A stretch of DNA of 64,000 nucleotides from Flavobacteriaceae bacterium (GTDB lineage: Bacteria > Bacteroidota > Bacteroidia > Flavobacteriales > Flavobacteriaceae). Positions within the stretch are counted from its first letter, which is position 1, and each line of letters begins with the position of its first letter. The notes under the pieces were generated by a model. It did no database searches. It saw nothing but the letters and a program-made list of their open reading frames with translations, and was not told the DNA's origin. The stretch is taken from assembly GCA_018608765.1 (NCBI GenBank), contig JABAYY010000052.1, positions 1-64,000 on the forward strand, in the 5' to 3' direction. Of the stretch, positions 19,843-30,659 are shown one piece after another. The position numbers and the translations under genes are program-made.

Positions 19843-22800
19843 TTATTTCTTAAAATACTTCAGATGTTTTCTGTAAGCAAACACAGAGAGTACAGAGATT
19901 AGAACAAGTGCTGTTGCAATGTATGTAATACTAATTTCTTGATCGTCTTTTGCATAAGAATGCAGTCCTGCTAGGTAAAAGTTGACTCCAAAATACGTCA
20001 TCATAATACTTCCAAACGCTAAAACTGAAGCAACACTAAAACCAAAACGGCTTCGCAATCCAGGAATCAAACGCATGTGTATTACAAAGGCATAAATCAT
20101 AATACTAATTAATGCCCAAGTTTCTTTAGGGTCCCAACCCCAATAGCGACCCCAACTTTCGTTGGCCCACATACCGCCTAAAAAGTTTCCGATTGTTAAC
20201 ATTACCAATCCAACGGTCAATGCCATTTCATTAATAATGGTCAGTTCTTTGATGTTTAACGCCATCTTTTTCTTGTTTTTAGAGGTCGTTAGGATCATCA
20301 ATAATAAGGTGGTTACTCCTAGAACCATTCCTAGTGTTAAGGGGCCATAACTACCTACAATAATAGCCACGTGAATCATTAACCAATAACTGTCTAAAAC
20401 AGGCTGCAAGTTTCCAATGGAAGGGTCCATCCAATTCCAATGCGCAATCATCAAAATCATGGCTGTTACAAAAGCAGTAGATGCAAACGTTAAATCGCTT
20501 TTTACTCCTAACATCACTCCAAAGGCCATGGTAGCCCAAGCCACATAAATCATGGATTCATAAGCGTCACTCCAAGGTGCGTGTCCTGAAATATACCAAC
20601 GCGCAATTAAACCAACAGTATGAAGCGCAAACAGACCTAAAATACTGTATTTAAATATTTTAACAGAAATATTTACGTATTTACTGCGATCTTTGAAGAT
20701 TTGAATTATCAACAACAAGAACATCAAAGTACTCGCGTACATATAATATTCGAATAGTTTTTTGAAAATATCATAGCGGTTGTATATAATTTCAGTCGAA
20801 ATTTTTTCTTCGGAAATCATAGTATCCCCACCATATTTTATTTGTGTTTTCTTTATCGCGTCTAAAAGTTGTTGGCTTTTAGAAAAATTGACTTTTGATT
20901 TTTTTTCATTCTGCAAGGTGGCCATATACGCCATAAACCCTGTTTTGATAAAATTACCGTAAAGCGAATCTTGTAATTGGTACGCCCCTTCTCTAAATTC
21001 ATTTGACGATACCCATTTATTATTTTCATCATTGGGAATTGGAAATAAACGTAAAGTACTGCCCTCAAGGGTATTGAATAACAAGCTGACGCGTTGATCG
21101 GTTTCTGTAAATATTTTTTGAATGGCCGTTGGCACTTGAGCACTGTACGCATCGTCCAAATAAGGTCCTAATTTATAATTGAGGTTAGGGTCAAGAAAAT
21201 CTACTAAAGCTGCATATTTAGCTGTTTTTTCTAAGCCCAAAATGGAGCGAATGGTGTCTGCTTTTTTAGCTTTTAAGAAAATAATTGGGACGTTGTACCA
21301 GAGTTGAGGACTTTCCTGCATCGACAAAAATACTTGATTTGCATCAAAATCATTATACACATCTTTTTTGCTCAGTTTACGTAACAGTTCAGAAGCATAG
21401 GTATTGACAGGTTTCATTCGTCCATCTGTATCTTGAATCACCAAATGCCCTAAACGATCTGTCTCGCTTACAGGGGTGATATTCAGATTTAAAATAGAAT
21501 CTAGCTGTATTGTCGTTGGGCGGAGATTTTTATGATCCGAGCCGTGTGTTTGTGCAAACCCACTGAAGGATACCATAAATAAAATAAACATCACCAGATT
21601 TGATTTCTTTTTCTTGATTTTATCAAGTTGACTTCTCAAGGATTCCATGCGCGCATTTTTTGAAAATAAGATAGCCAGCAAACCAAAATACAATAAATAG
21701 TAGCCTAAATAAGTAAACCAAGTCCCCCAATAATCATGATTGACAGATAATATGGTTCCTTTTTCATCTGGATCAAAACTGGCTTGAAAAAACTTATATC
21801 CACGGTGGTCGAGAATATTATTCATATAAATATGAAAATCAAAATCATCTTTTTCAGCCTCCAAAACAGTAACTTTACTTTCAAAAGAGGCATAGCTTTT
21901 TTCGGTGCCAGGGTAACGTTCGGCAATAAAATCGTTTAGTTTAATTTCAAAAGGAAGGTCTAAAAGTTTGGAGCCGTATTTAAAATTAAATTCCAACCCA
22001 CCTACTTCTATTTGTTTAAACGGATTATTAGATCCCTTCCCTCCTAGTAACTTTAATGTTTTGGTGCTGCCATTCGCAGATATTTTTAGAGCAATTCCAT
22101 CTTCATCACCTTTTAATAATCTTGATTTTTTGACGACATCAAACACACCTTTAACTACAGGTTTTGGAAAAACAATCGCTTGGTTTCCGATAATGTAACG
22201 AGAACGTAAGACCAGTGGCTGAATACTATCTTTTACCAATCGCCCTTGCGCACCAGATGCCATGGTCATATATTCCCCTTCATAAGGAGATTGTATAGTC
22301 AAATCAGTTTCTGAATAGGTAATATTGATAGCTCCCTCAGTCGGTTTATTGAGAGCATACAGCACATTGTGAATACTGCTTACTTGCCCAATTTTTAGAA
22401 AGTGATTGTGTGGTGCGCCATCTCCAGCTTCGACGAGCTTTAAATAATACTCGCCATTTTCAGCAGGAACAATATCTTCCTCAGCACCCGCAATAAAATC
22501 GACAAGTTCAATTGAAACTGGTGTGGTGTTATAAGAAGTCTCTAGAAAGTATTTATTTGAAAGTCGGGGAGAAAAATCTACTTCATCTTCTTGAACACGG
22601 CGTTGTAACTGACCGTTGATTTCAAAATCACCATCAATATAAGTGGTTAGATATGTTTTTTGAGATAAGAAGGTGTTTTCGGTTGCTCCTTCTCTGATGG
22701 ACATCATGCCTTCAAATCCATGGTAGCGCGTCAAAAAAGCACCAAACAAAATAAATATAAATGATAAATGGAGCGTAAGTGTTGCCCATTTTTCTTTTCT

Positions 22801-23055
22801 TAATAATCGATACCTAAAAATATTTCCAGCAAAATTGATGATAAATACGACCATAATTGCTTCAAACCACCAAGCATTATAAATCAATGTTCGGGAATAC
22901 GGAGTTGGCGAAGTGCTTTGACCTTGATCCATAAAGGTGCCCACTGCCATGGCGATGGCGAAAACGATGAAAAGTGTCCCTGTTAAACGGGTAGAAAAAA
23001 GTAAATTAGTTAGTTTTTTTAGCATCCTAAATTGACTCGTTTTATTGAGGTGCAA
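19843..23055 (-). CDS. Cytochrome c biogenesis ResB-CcsA fusion protein
   Basis: 1070 aa; N-terminal ResB-like multi-TM; C-terminal CcsA with WGRYWGWDPKETWALISIMIYAFVIHMRL. Confidence 0.9.
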   Translation of the reverse strand: MHLNKTSQFRMLKKLTNLLFSTRLTGTLFIVFAIAMAVGTFMDQGQSTSPTPYSRTLIYNAWWFEAIMVVFIINFAGNIFRYRLLRKEKWATLTLHLSFIFILFGAFLTRYHGFEGMMSIREGATENTFLSQKTYLTTYIDGDFEINGQLQRRVQEDEVDFSPRLSNKYFLETSYNTTPVSIELVDFIAGAEEDIVPAENGEYYLKLVEAGDGAPHNHFLKIGQVSSIHNVLYALNKPTEGAINITYSETDLTIQSPYEGEYMTMASGAQGRLVKDSIQPLVLRSRYIIGNQAIVFPKPVVKGVFDVVKKSRLLKGDEDGIALKISANGSTKTLKLLGGKGSNNPFKQIEVGGLEFNFKYGSKLLDLPFEIKLNDFIAERYPGTEKSYASFESKVTVLEAEKDDFDFHIYMNNILDHRGYKFFQASFDPDEKGTILSVNHDYWGTWFTYLGYYLLYFGLLAILFSKNARMESLRSQLDKIKKKKSNLVMFILFMVSFSGFAQTHGSDHKNLRPTTIQLDSILNLNITPVSETDRLGHLVIQDTDGRMKPVNTYASELLRKLSKKDVYNDFDANQVFLSMQESPQLWYNVPIIFLKAKKADTIRSILGLEKTAKYAALVDFLDPNLNYKLGPYLDDAYSAQVPTAIQKIFTETDQRVSLLFNTLEGSTLRLFPIPNDENNKWVSSNEFREGAYQLQDSLYGNFIKTGFMAYMATLQNEKKSKVNFSKSQQLLDAIKKTQIKYGGDTMISEEKISTEIIYNRYDIFKKLFEYYMYASTLMFLLLIIQIFKDRSKYVNISVKIFKYSILGLFALHTVGLIARWYISGHAPWSDAYESMIYVAWATMAFGVMLGVKSDLTFASTAFVTAMILMIAHWNWMDPSIGNLQPVLDSYWLMIHVAIIVGSYGPLTLGMVLGVTTLLLMILTTSKNKKKMALNIKELTIINEMALTVGLVMLTIGNFLGGMWANESWGRYWGWDPKETWALISIMIYAFVIHMRLIPGLRSRFGFSVASVLAFGSIMMTYFGVNFYLAGLHSYAKDDQEISITYIATALVLISVLSVFAYRKHLKYFKK

Positions 23056-23177
23056 AGGTACTTATTTTAATAAGAAAAGTCATTTATGTTTATTGGTTTT
23101 AACAGTAATTTTAATAAAATTTTAGCATTGGGTTACTTAAACTTTCAAATGACGGATTACTTGTTTATTTTAGCTAA

Positions 23178-23948
23178 ATGATATCTGTCGTAATTTTAGG
23201 AGCTGGAAATGTAGGAACTCACTTGGTAAAAGCGGTTCAAGCTGCTGAAAACCTGAACCTAATTCAATGGTATTGTCGAGATCCAAAAGCGATTAAATTG
23301 CCTGTCAAAGATGTTGAGTTTTGTCATGATTTAGAACGTTTAAAATTGGCTGATGTTTACATTATTGCCGTAAGTGACAAAGCGATTTCTGAGCTGTCCA
23401 AACAACTCCCTTTTGAAAACCGATTGGTGGTACACACTTCGGGAAGTGTCGCTATGAAACAACTAGACATGAAACACAGAAGAGGTGTTTTTTATCCCCT
23501 TCAAACTTTTTCATTAACTTCGGAAGTATCGTTCTCAGAAGTTCCATTCTGTATTGAAACTATGCAAAGAGAAGATTCAATATTTCTTAAAAATTTGGCG
23601 ACTGAGATGGGAAGTCCATCCTATATGATTAATACTGAGCAACGCCAAGCCTTGCATTTATCGGCGGTATTCATTAATAATTTCACCAATCAATTGTATC
23701 GAATTGCACACGAGTTATCCGATTTTAAAAACATTAATTTTGATGTATTAAAGCCGTTAATTTTAGAGACGGCTAAAAAAGTTCAAGATATTTCACCATA
23801 CAGTGCACAAACGGGACCCGCAAAACGCAACGACCAAGTAACCATCAATCATCATTTGAGAACTTTAGAAAGTCACCCCGAATACCAATCAATTTATGAA
23901 CAACTTACAAAATCAATAAAAAAAACACATGGATTCAAAAAGTTATAA
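23178..23948 (+). CDS. Rossmann-like/DUF2520 domain protein
   Basis: VVILGAGNVGTHLVKAV; VVHTSGSVAMKQLD; GPAKRNDQVTINHHL. Confidence 0.82.
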   Translation: MISVVILGAGNVGTHLVKAVQAAENLNLIQWYCRDPKAIKLPVKDVEFCHDLERLKLADVYIIAVSDKAISELSKQLPFENRLVVHTSGSVAMKQLDMKHRRGVFYPLQTFSLTSEVSFSEVPFCIETMQREDSIFLKNLATEMGSPSYMINTEQRQALHLSAVFINNFTNQLYRIAHELSDFKNINFDVLKPLILETAKKVQDISPYSAQTGPAKRNDQVTINHHLRTLESHPEYQSIYEQLTKSIKKTHGFKKL

Positions 23949-24459
23949 AGAATATTTAAAAGATATAAAAGCATTTATTTTTGATGTCGATGGCGTACTC
24001 ACGGATTCCTCAGTCTTAGTAACTTCTGAAGGCGAAATGCTTCGAAAAATGAGTACTCGAGATGGATTCGCCTTGAAAACTGCTGTTGATGCAGGATTTT
24101 TAGTTTGTATTATTTCTGGTGGTAAAAACGAAGGTGTTCGCAAACGTCTAGAGGGTTTAGGAGTCAAAGAAATTAGTTTAGGCGCACATGATAAGGTTGT
24201 TCATTTAAAAGAATTATTTGATAAATATCAATTAAAAGCTGAAAATGTAGTTTATATGGGCGATGATATTCCAGACATTCCTCCTATGAAACTCGTTGGA
24301 CTTCCAACGTGCCCGCAAGATGCTGTCCCAGAAGTTAAAGCGGTTTCAAAATACATTTCTCACAAAAATGGTGGTACTGGATCGGCGCGAGATATTATAG
24401 AACAAGTTCTAAAAGTACAAGGTCATTGGATGAAAGTATTTGATGCTCAATATGATTAA
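23929..24459 (+). CDS. KdsC-like HAD phosphatase (KDO-8-phosphate phosphatase family)
   Basis: AFIFDVDGVLTDSSVLVTSEGEMLRKMSTRDGFALKTAVDAGF; YMGDDIPDIPPM. Confidence 0.88.
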   Translation: MDSKSYKEYLKDIKAFIFDVDGVLTDSSVLVTSEGEMLRKMSTRDGFALKTAVDAGFLVCIISGGKNEGVRKRLEGLGVKEISLGAHDKVVHLKELFDKYQLKAENVVYMGDDIPDIPPMKLVGLPTCPQDAVPEVKAVSKYISHKNGGTGSARDIIEQVLKVQGHWMKVFDAQYD

Positions 24460-24468
24460 TACATAAAA

Positions 24469-25050
24469 ATGCTTGCAGATAATTTAAAATCTAAACATAT
24501 TATTTTAGCCTCTTCATCCCCCCGAAGACAGGAGTTGATCAAAGGGCTTGGACTTGATTTTGAAATAAGAATCAAATCAGTTAAAGAAGAATATCCTCAC
24601 AGGCTTCGACATTTTGAAATTTCTGATTATTTGGCACAGCTTAAATCGATGCCGTTTGTTGATGAGTTAAAGCCTAATGACATCCTTATTACTAGTGATA
24701 CAATTGTTTGGTTCAAAGACAAAGCACTCGGGAAACCGAAAGACAACAACGATGCTTTTGAAATGCTAAAAACCTTGAGTGGTCATACCCACGAAGTGAT
24801 TACTTCTGTTTGTTTTAAATCTATTGTCTCACAAAAAACCATCAATTCAGTTACAAAGGTCACGTTTAAGGAGTTAAGTGACGACGAACTATGGTATTAC
24901 ATCCATAACTTTAAGGTGCTTGATAAAGCGGGAGCTTATGGGATTCAAGATTGGATTGGACAAATAGGTGTTACTAAAATTGAAGGCTCTTATTTTAACG
25001 TGATGGGTTTTCCTATAGATAAGATATACAAGACACTACTTACGTTCTAA
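24469..25050 (+). CDS. Maf family nucleotide pyrophosphatase
   Basis: IILASSSPRRQELIKGLGLDFEIR; SDTIVWFKDKALGKPKDNNDAFEMLKTLSGHTHEVITSV. Confidence 0.94.
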   Translation: MLADNLKSKHIILASSSPRRQELIKGLGLDFEIRIKSVKEEYPHRLRHFEISDYLAQLKSMPFVDELKPNDILITSDTIVWFKDKALGKPKDNNDAFEMLKTLSGHTHEVITSVCFKSIVSQKTINSVTKVTFKELSDDELWYYIHNFKVLDKAGAYGIQDWIGQIGVTKIEGSYFNVMGFPIDKIYKTLLTF

Positions 25051-25995
25051 AAAGAAGTCTAACGCCCGTGTTTCATTATAATAATATCCTTTTCGACTTA
25101 TAAAACCAACATGACCGCCACGATTTGGCGTTTCTAAAAATATATTTGGATTCATTTCTGCTTCTTTGAAAGGGTAACAAGCTTTCGATAAAAATGAATC
25201 GTTTAATGCATTTAAAATCAAGACGGGAGTTTTGATAGCATTCAGAAATTGAAGACTGCTACATTTTTTATAATAATCTTGTGCATCCTCAAATCCGTGT
25301 GCGCGAGAAGTATAAACTTCATCAAAATCATTCAATGTTTTAATAGTTTTGATTTTTGCTTTTGAGATGGCCTCAGGGAATTGTTTTTGTTTTAACTTCA
25401 ATCGATTGACCAAAGCCCATTTGAAATTGATATGATAAGCTAAATTTTTTGGAGCATGCAATGCTTTCGCTGACCCAGAAAGGTCACAAGGAACAGAAAC
25501 CGCCATAGCAGCTTTAACTTGAGTAGGGACATCTGATCCATCTCCTAAATATTTCAACAAAATATTACCACCAAGACTTATACCTTTTAAAAAAATTGAA
25601 TCGTATTTATTAAGAGAAACTACATGTTTGACGATGTCTTCAACATCATCTGTTTTACCTGAATGATAGGTCGTGTAATACTTGTTTAGTTCGCCACTAC
25701 AACAACGAAAATTAACACAAATTGCATCTATGTTTTGTTCATTAAAATGCAAGGCAGCACCAGTAATATAAGGACGTTGCCCATGCCCTTCTAAACCATG
25801 AAAGAGAATAATCACTGATTTTGAAGGAGTCGGACTGTAACTCCAATCCAAATCAATAAAATCTTTATCCCTAAGAATGATACGTTCTCTAAATTGCTTA
25901 ATTTTTAATCGTCGAATCAAGCCCGAATATACAGTGGAAATAAATCCACTTCGAAATCTAAAATGTGCCTTAAAATTACTCTTGACTATGGGCAT
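25036..25995 (-). CDS. YheT family alpha/beta hydrolase
   Basis: VIILFHGLEGHGQRPYITGAA; FLKGISLGGNILLKYLGD; NRGGHVGF. Confidence 0.87.
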   Translation of the reverse strand: MPIVKSNFKAHFRFRSGFISTVYSGLIRRLKIKQFRERIILRDKDFIDLDWSYSPTPSKSVIILFHGLEGHGQRPYITGAALHFNEQNIDAICVNFRCCSGELNKYYTTYHSGKTDDVEDIVKHVVSLNKYDSIFLKGISLGGNILLKYLGDGSDVPTQVKAAMAVSVPCDLSGSAKALHAPKNLAYHINFKWALVNRLKLKQKQFPEAISKAKIKTIKTLNDFDEVYTSRAHGFEDAQDYYKKCSSLQFLNAIKTPVLILNALNDSFLSKACYPFKEAEMNPNIFLETPNRGGHVGFISRKGYYYNETRALDFFLERK

Positions 25996-27313
25996 TGTGT
26001 TCTATTGATAGTTTTAAAATTTGTTTACTTGATTTCGTCGCTATAAACCGTTGATCAGCTCGCTTTCCAACAATCCAAACAACGTCTTCACCGCTGTATA
26101 TGACGTCTGTATTTTCTTTTTCTAATAATGAGAGTTTTTCATCTTTAAAGTATTTGCTCAGCTTCTTTTTTCCATTCATTCCTGAGGGATAAAAATAATC
26201 TCCATGACTCCAGTTACCCAATCGCAAAGGAAATTGTAACAACTCAAAATCTAAATACACATGATCATTAGTAGGTACTTCTAAAGAAGTACTTATGTCA
26301 ACTTTTAAATTATACGGTTGGAATGGAATTTGAACAATTTCATCAGAAGCTTCAATAGAAATTGAAACTTTTGAAGAAGTATCAAGAGGACTTAAAATCA
26401 ACTGAGACCTGTTTTTAAGTAAACGATGCGTCACAGATGTAATTTGTTTTCCGGATTGTGCATCTAAAAGGGCTGCTATTTGTGACCAGTCCGAGAAATT
26501 ATATGCTTTCAACAATTGGTATAAATATGCTTTTGGATTATTTAAAGATTGAAGACTGTCTATATTATAAACAATTTGATTTTCATCAATGGATTCAATG
26601 ACCCTGTCCTCTACTTCCAACATATAATCCTCCAAAATAGACTGTGTATCTTTTAAATGATTTTGAGTCGTTTGGAAACTTTCAATAAATGAAGGGTTTA
26701 ATTGTTTTAGAAGTGGAATGATTGTAAGCCTTAAATTATTACGTAAATACTTAGTGCTTTTATTGGAGCTGTCTTCACGCCATGAAATCTTTTGATTGAT
26801 TGCAAAATCATAAATATCTTCTCTTGAAAACCCTAACATCGGGCGTACAACAGAGCCATTAATTTCAGGAATTCCTGTGAGTCCATCTAACCCTGTACCA
26901 CGAGATAAATTAATAAGAACTGTTTCTAAATTATCATCGGCATGATGGGCTGTTAAAATATAATCAAAACCATTCTTATTTGCTAATGTTTCAAACCATT
27001 CATAACGCAATTGACGTGCAGCCATTTGAATAGATTGCTTGGTTGTTTTTGCAAACGTTTCCGTTTCAAAAGAGGTTGAAAAAACGTCTAAACTGTGAGT
27101 TTTTGCAATTTTTCCAATAAAATGTTCATCGGCATCACTTTCATCGGCTCTAAGCTTAAAATTACAGTGTGCTAATGAAATATTTAAAGCAGATTTTTGA
27201 CACAAATCAATTAAAACCATACTATCTATCCCCCCTGAAACCGCAAGTAATAAAGGAGTTTCCTTTAAAAAAGAAAAACGAGTGTCTAAAAGATGAAGAA
27301 AGGCTTTTAACAT
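25976..27313 (-). CDS. tilS: tRNA(Ile)-lysidine synthase
   Basis: LLLAVSGGIDSMVLIDLC PP-loop; LTAHHADDNLETVLINLSRGTGLDGLTGIP. Confidence 0.95.
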   Translation of the reverse strand: MLKAFLHLLDTRFSFLKETPLLLAVSGGIDSMVLIDLCQKSALNISLAHCNFKLRADESDADEHFIGKIAKTHSLDVFSTSFETETFAKTTKQSIQMAARQLRYEWFETLANKNGFDYILTAHHADDNLETVLINLSRGTGLDGLTGIPEINGSVVRPMLGFSREDIYDFAINQKISWREDSSNKSTKYLRNNLRLTIIPLLKQLNPSFIESFQTTQNHLKDTQSILEDYMLEVEDRVIESIDENQIVYNIDSLQSLNNPKAYLYQLLKAYNFSDWSQIAALLDAQSGKQITSVTHRLLKNRSQLILSPLDTSSKVSISIEASDEIVQIPFQPYNLKVDISTSLEVPTNDHVYLDFELLQFPLRLGNWSHGDYFYPSGMNGKKKLSKYFKDEKLSLLEKENTDVIYSGEDVVWIVGKRADQRFIATKSSKQILKLSIEHNAHSQE

Positions 27314-27329
27314 GAGACAAAACTACAAA

Positions 27330-28619
27330 TTAATTCTCCAAAACACTACGCATTGCTTTAGCTTTCACAAGACATTCCTCAAACTCGTTTTCGGGTGTAC
27401 TTTTTGAAGTGATTGCACTTCCAACAGAAAATGAAAGATAAGACTTGGAGGCGTTGTACAATATGCTTCGAATCACCACATTAAAATCAAAATCCCCATT
27501 CGGAGTAAAGTATCCAACGCCCCCAGAATAAAGGCCTCTTTTGGTGTTTTCGAGAGCCTCAATAATTTTCATGGCCGAGATTTTTGGAGCCCCAGTCATG
27601 CTTCCCATTGGAAAAGTAGCAGCAATGATATTCACAGGGGAAATGGTGGGTAATGCTTTTGCTTGGACTGTAGAAATCAAGTGATGAACCTGTTTAAAAC
27701 TATGTATTTGACAAAGCTCTGTAACGTTAACGGTTCCTTTTTGAGCGATTTTTGACAGGTCGTTCCGTACTAAATCTACAATCATAATATTCTCACTCCG
27801 TTCTTTAGGGTCGCTTTCTAAAACTGTTTTTAAGTGCTCATCTTTTTCTGGATGTTCTGACCGCTTAGTGGTACCCTTTATAGGCTGAGAAGTAATGTCT
27901 AAGCCTTCTTTTTTTAGAAAGCGTTCTGGTGAGGATGATAATAAAAATTTATCTCCATTTTTAAGAAATGTTGAAAACGGTGCCTGAGCAATTTTATTGA
28001 GTTTAAAATACGTTTCCAATGCATTTAGTTTTGCTTGTGCGTAAAATTCTTGACAAAAATTAGCCTCATAAATATCACCTCGATGAATATGAGACAAGAG
28101 GCTACTCACCTTATTTATGTACTGTTTTTTAGAAATTCGAGATTCAATTTGAATGTTATTTTTATGAGAAGGATCGTTTTGAAGAGAAAACGTTTCAATC
28201 GATTCAAGATCAGTATCAACTTCGTCAGAAACAAAATTTAGATATCTGATGGTTAGTCGATCGTCTTTAAATAAAAATAAACGTTTCGGTTGAAAAAAAT
28301 ATAAATCTGGAAAATCAAGACCATCAAAGTTTTGTGAACTTAAAGGTTCCGTATCATTTTTTAAATCATATGAAAGGTACCCAAAAATCCAATCATTTGT
28401 AATGGATTGGTATTCGTTTAATTTTTTAAAACCGTCTATATAATCGGTCTGAATTCCTGTAAAAGCATCCACTGCTAAGATAGAATCATAGCTACTGTGG
28501 GGATGTTTGTACTTGTTAGAATCCAGCCAAACAATGTCTTCAAATTGTTGCGCCCAAGCTAATAACTGAGTTTTAAATCCTTCTACCGAACGGAGTGTAA
28601 TTTGTTTATGGTCTCGCAA
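27330..28619 (-). CDS. pabB: Aminodeoxychorismate synthase component I (chorismate-binding)
   Basis: HRGDIYEANFCQEF; QPIKGTTKRSEHPEKDEHLKTVLESDPKERSENIMIVDLVRNDLSKIA; PMGSMTGAPKISAMKII. Confidence 0.9.
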   Translation of the reverse strand: MRDHKQITLRSVEGFKTQLLAWAQQFEDIVWLDSNKYKHPHSSYDSILAVDAFTGIQTDYIDGFKKLNEYQSITNDWIFGYLSYDLKNDTEPLSSQNFDGLDFPDLYFFQPKRLFLFKDDRLTIRYLNFVSDEVDTDLESIETFSLQNDPSHKNNIQIESRISKKQYINKVSSLLSHIHRGDIYEANFCQEFYAQAKLNALETYFKLNKIAQAPFSTFLKNGDKFLLSSSPERFLKKEGLDITSQPIKGTTKRSEHPEKDEHLKTVLESDPKERSENIMIVDLVRNDLSKIAQKGTVNVTELCQIHSFKQVHHLISTVQAKALPTISPVNIIAATFPMGSMTGAPKISAMKIIEALENTKRGLYSGGVGYFTPNGDFDFNVVIRSILYNASKSYLSFSVGSAITSKSTPENEFEECLVKAKAMRSVLEN

Positions 28620-28687
28620 TGATTGATTATTTTCAATACAAAGTTAATCAGTTCTAAATAATAAATCGTCACTTTACAAGAATACCT

Positions 28688-28695
28688 TACCTTTG
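28688..28695 (+). promoter_or_regulatory. Candidate -7 box TACCTTTG
   Basis: TAnnTTTG motif about 18 bp upstream of the helicase ATG. Confidence 0.35.
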
Positions 28696-28712
28696 AGGCA
28701 AAATTATTTCCA

Positions 28713-30065
28713 ATGTTATCTTTCGAAGACTTTAAATTGACCTCACCCCTTAGCAATGCGCTTGAGGATTTAGGATTTATTGAACCCACACCTATTCAGG
28801 AAGCTGCTTTTAGCGTCATCTGTTCTGGGAAAGATGTGGTTGGGATTGCCCAAACAGGAACTGGTAAAACATTGGCTTACTCCTTACCTCTTGTAAGAAA
28901 CCTAACCTATTCGACGCAAGAAAACCCTCGAATATTAATTTTAGTCCCTACTAGAGAACTTGTTGTTCAGGTCGTGGACTCCTTAAATGAATTAAACGTA
29001 TATACAAACAATCGTGTTTTAGGAGTTTATGGCGGGACCAATATCAACACTCAAAAACAACAAATAGCAGAGGGAATTGACATTCTTGTGGCAACTCCTG
29101 GACGTTTATATGACCTCGCATTAAGCCGGGTACTTCAACTTAAAAGCATTCAGAAACTGGTCATTGATGAAGTGGATGTGATGCTCGATTTAGGGTTTAG
29201 ACACCAATTGATAAATATTTTTGATTTGCTTCCTGAACGCCGACAAAATATTATGTTTTCGGCTACAATGACTGCAGATGTTGATGCTTTGATTACCGAT
29301 TTTTTTATCAATCCTGAACGAATTTCAGTGGCAATTTCTGGAACTCCTCTTGAAAATATCATGCAATTTCGATACGATGTTCCAAATTACTACACAAAAG
29401 TAAATTTAATCCGGTACCTAATGGAAGAACGTGATGTATTCCATCGTGTCCTTATTTTTGTTTCAAACAAACGAATGGCGGATCGTCTTTTTGAATCTCT
29501 TGAAGAAGTTTTCAATGATGACTGTTGTGTGATCCATTCCAATAAAACTCAGAATTACCGTTTGAGAAGTATTGAACAATTTAGAGAGGGATTCAACAGA
29601 ATTTTAGTGGCAACAGATGTCATGGCCCGTGGATTGGATATTGATGATGTATCGCATGTGATTAATTTTGATACGCCTGAATATCCTGAAAATTATATGC
29701 ATCGAATTGGACGAACAGGACGTGCAAAACGAAAAGGTACAAGTATTTTACTTTCTAAAGTTGATGAAATCGATTCTAAAGACGCCATCGAAGCTTTAAT
29801 GCAAATGAAAATTGAAACTTTAGATATCCCGGAGGTTGTAGAAATCTCTAAAGAACTGATCGAAGAAGAGCGCCCACAAATGAAGGAGCCTTACAATCCT
29901 CACAAACTAAGAGATGAGGATGCACCCGGACCCGCTTTTCACGAGAAAAAAGACAAAAATAAAAAAGAAAATTTAGGAGGTTCTTACAAATTTATCATCG
30001 CTAAAAAGTACAAAAAACCAAAAACTAGAGGGGATAAAAATTATAACAAGCGAAATAAAAAATAA
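28713..30065 (+). CDS. DEAD/DEAH-box RNA helicase
   Basis: PTPIQEAAFSVICSGKDVVGIAQTGTGKT; LVIDEVDVMLD; SATMTADV; HRIGRTGRAKRKG; basic C-tail. Confidence 0.94.
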   Translation: MLSFEDFKLTSPLSNALEDLGFIEPTPIQEAAFSVICSGKDVVGIAQTGTGKTLAYSLPLVRNLTYSTQENPRILILVPTRELVVQVVDSLNELNVYTNNRVLGVYGGTNINTQKQQIAEGIDILVATPGRLYDLALSRVLQLKSIQKLVIDEVDVMLDLGFRHQLINIFDLLPERRQNIMFSATMTADVDALITDFFINPERISVAISGTPLENIMQFRYDVPNYYTKVNLIRYLMEERDVFHRVLIFVSNKRMADRLFESLEEVFNDDCCVIHSNKTQNYRLRSIEQFREGFNRILVATDVMARGLDIDDVSHVINFDTPEYPENYMHRIGRTGRAKRKGTSILLSKVDEIDSKDAIEALMQMKIETLDIPEVVEISKELIEEERPQMKEPYNPHKLRDEDAPGPAFHEKKDKNKKENLGGSYKFIIAKKYKKPKTRGDKNYNKRNKK

Positions 30066-30068
30066 GGT

Positions 30069-30659
30069 TTAGAGGGCAGCTTGACAATACACAACATTGT
30101 AAACTCCTAAGAGTTTTTCTTTGGCGCGTTTTAGTCTCATTTTAATAGCACTCTCTCCTGCATTGTGAAGTTCCATCAGTTCTTTAATACTTTTAAAATC
30201 TTGATACTTTGACATTAAAATTTGCTTGTCTTCTGAAGGGATTAGTTCCAATGCTTCACTCAATTTTTCTAATTTTAATAACCTGCTAAGGTCTTCCTCA
30301 CTTGCTTGGGATATAACTTCATCACACATCTGCTCAATATTTGATGCGTTTTTTTCAAACTTCTTAAACTTATTTCGATGGTAATAATTCACACAATGGT
30401 TATAAGTAAAGGAATATAACCAAGTTGAAAACTTTGAAGCTCCTTTAAAACTGTGAATTTTAACTAATAATTTCAGGAAAATATCCTGACAAATATCTTC
30501 AGCTTCTTGACTGTTTTTTGAAAAACTCAAACACTTATTAAATACCATTAATACATAACGTTCATATAAAACCTTAAAAAGCAGAGGATCTTTTGAACTG
30601 ACAATTAATTCCACTAGCACTTCATCCGTTAGTTTGTATGGTAAATAAGAATCATTCAA
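30069..30659 (-). CDS. RNA polymerase sigma factor, ECF-like (sigma-70 family)
   Basis: Region 2 FKVLYERYVLMVFNKCLSFSKNSQEAEDICQDIFLKLLVKIHSFKGASKFSTWLYSFTYNHCVNYYHR; region 4 at the C-terminus. Confidence 0.88.
   Translation of the reverse strand: MNDSYLPYKLTDEVLVELIVSSKDPLLFKVLYERYVLMVFNKCLSFSKNSQEAEDICQDIFLKLLVKIHSFKGASKFSTWLYSFTYNHCVNYYHRNKFKKFEKNASNIEQMCDEVISQASEEDLSRLLKLEKLSEALELIPSEDKQILMSKYQDFKSIKELMELHNAGESAIKMRLKRAKEKLLGVYNVVYCQAAL

Noticed and set aside
20351-21152. Alternate-frame ORFs inside the ResB-CcsA fusion (20351-20539, 20862-21152)
   Set aside because: Low-complexity translations in the wrong frame of a strong gene; the main frame is uninterrupted, so they do not indicate a frameshift.
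28583-28789. Minus-strand ORF spanning the pabB-helicase intergenic region
   Set aside because: Covers a divergent promoter region and the helicase start; no supporting homology.
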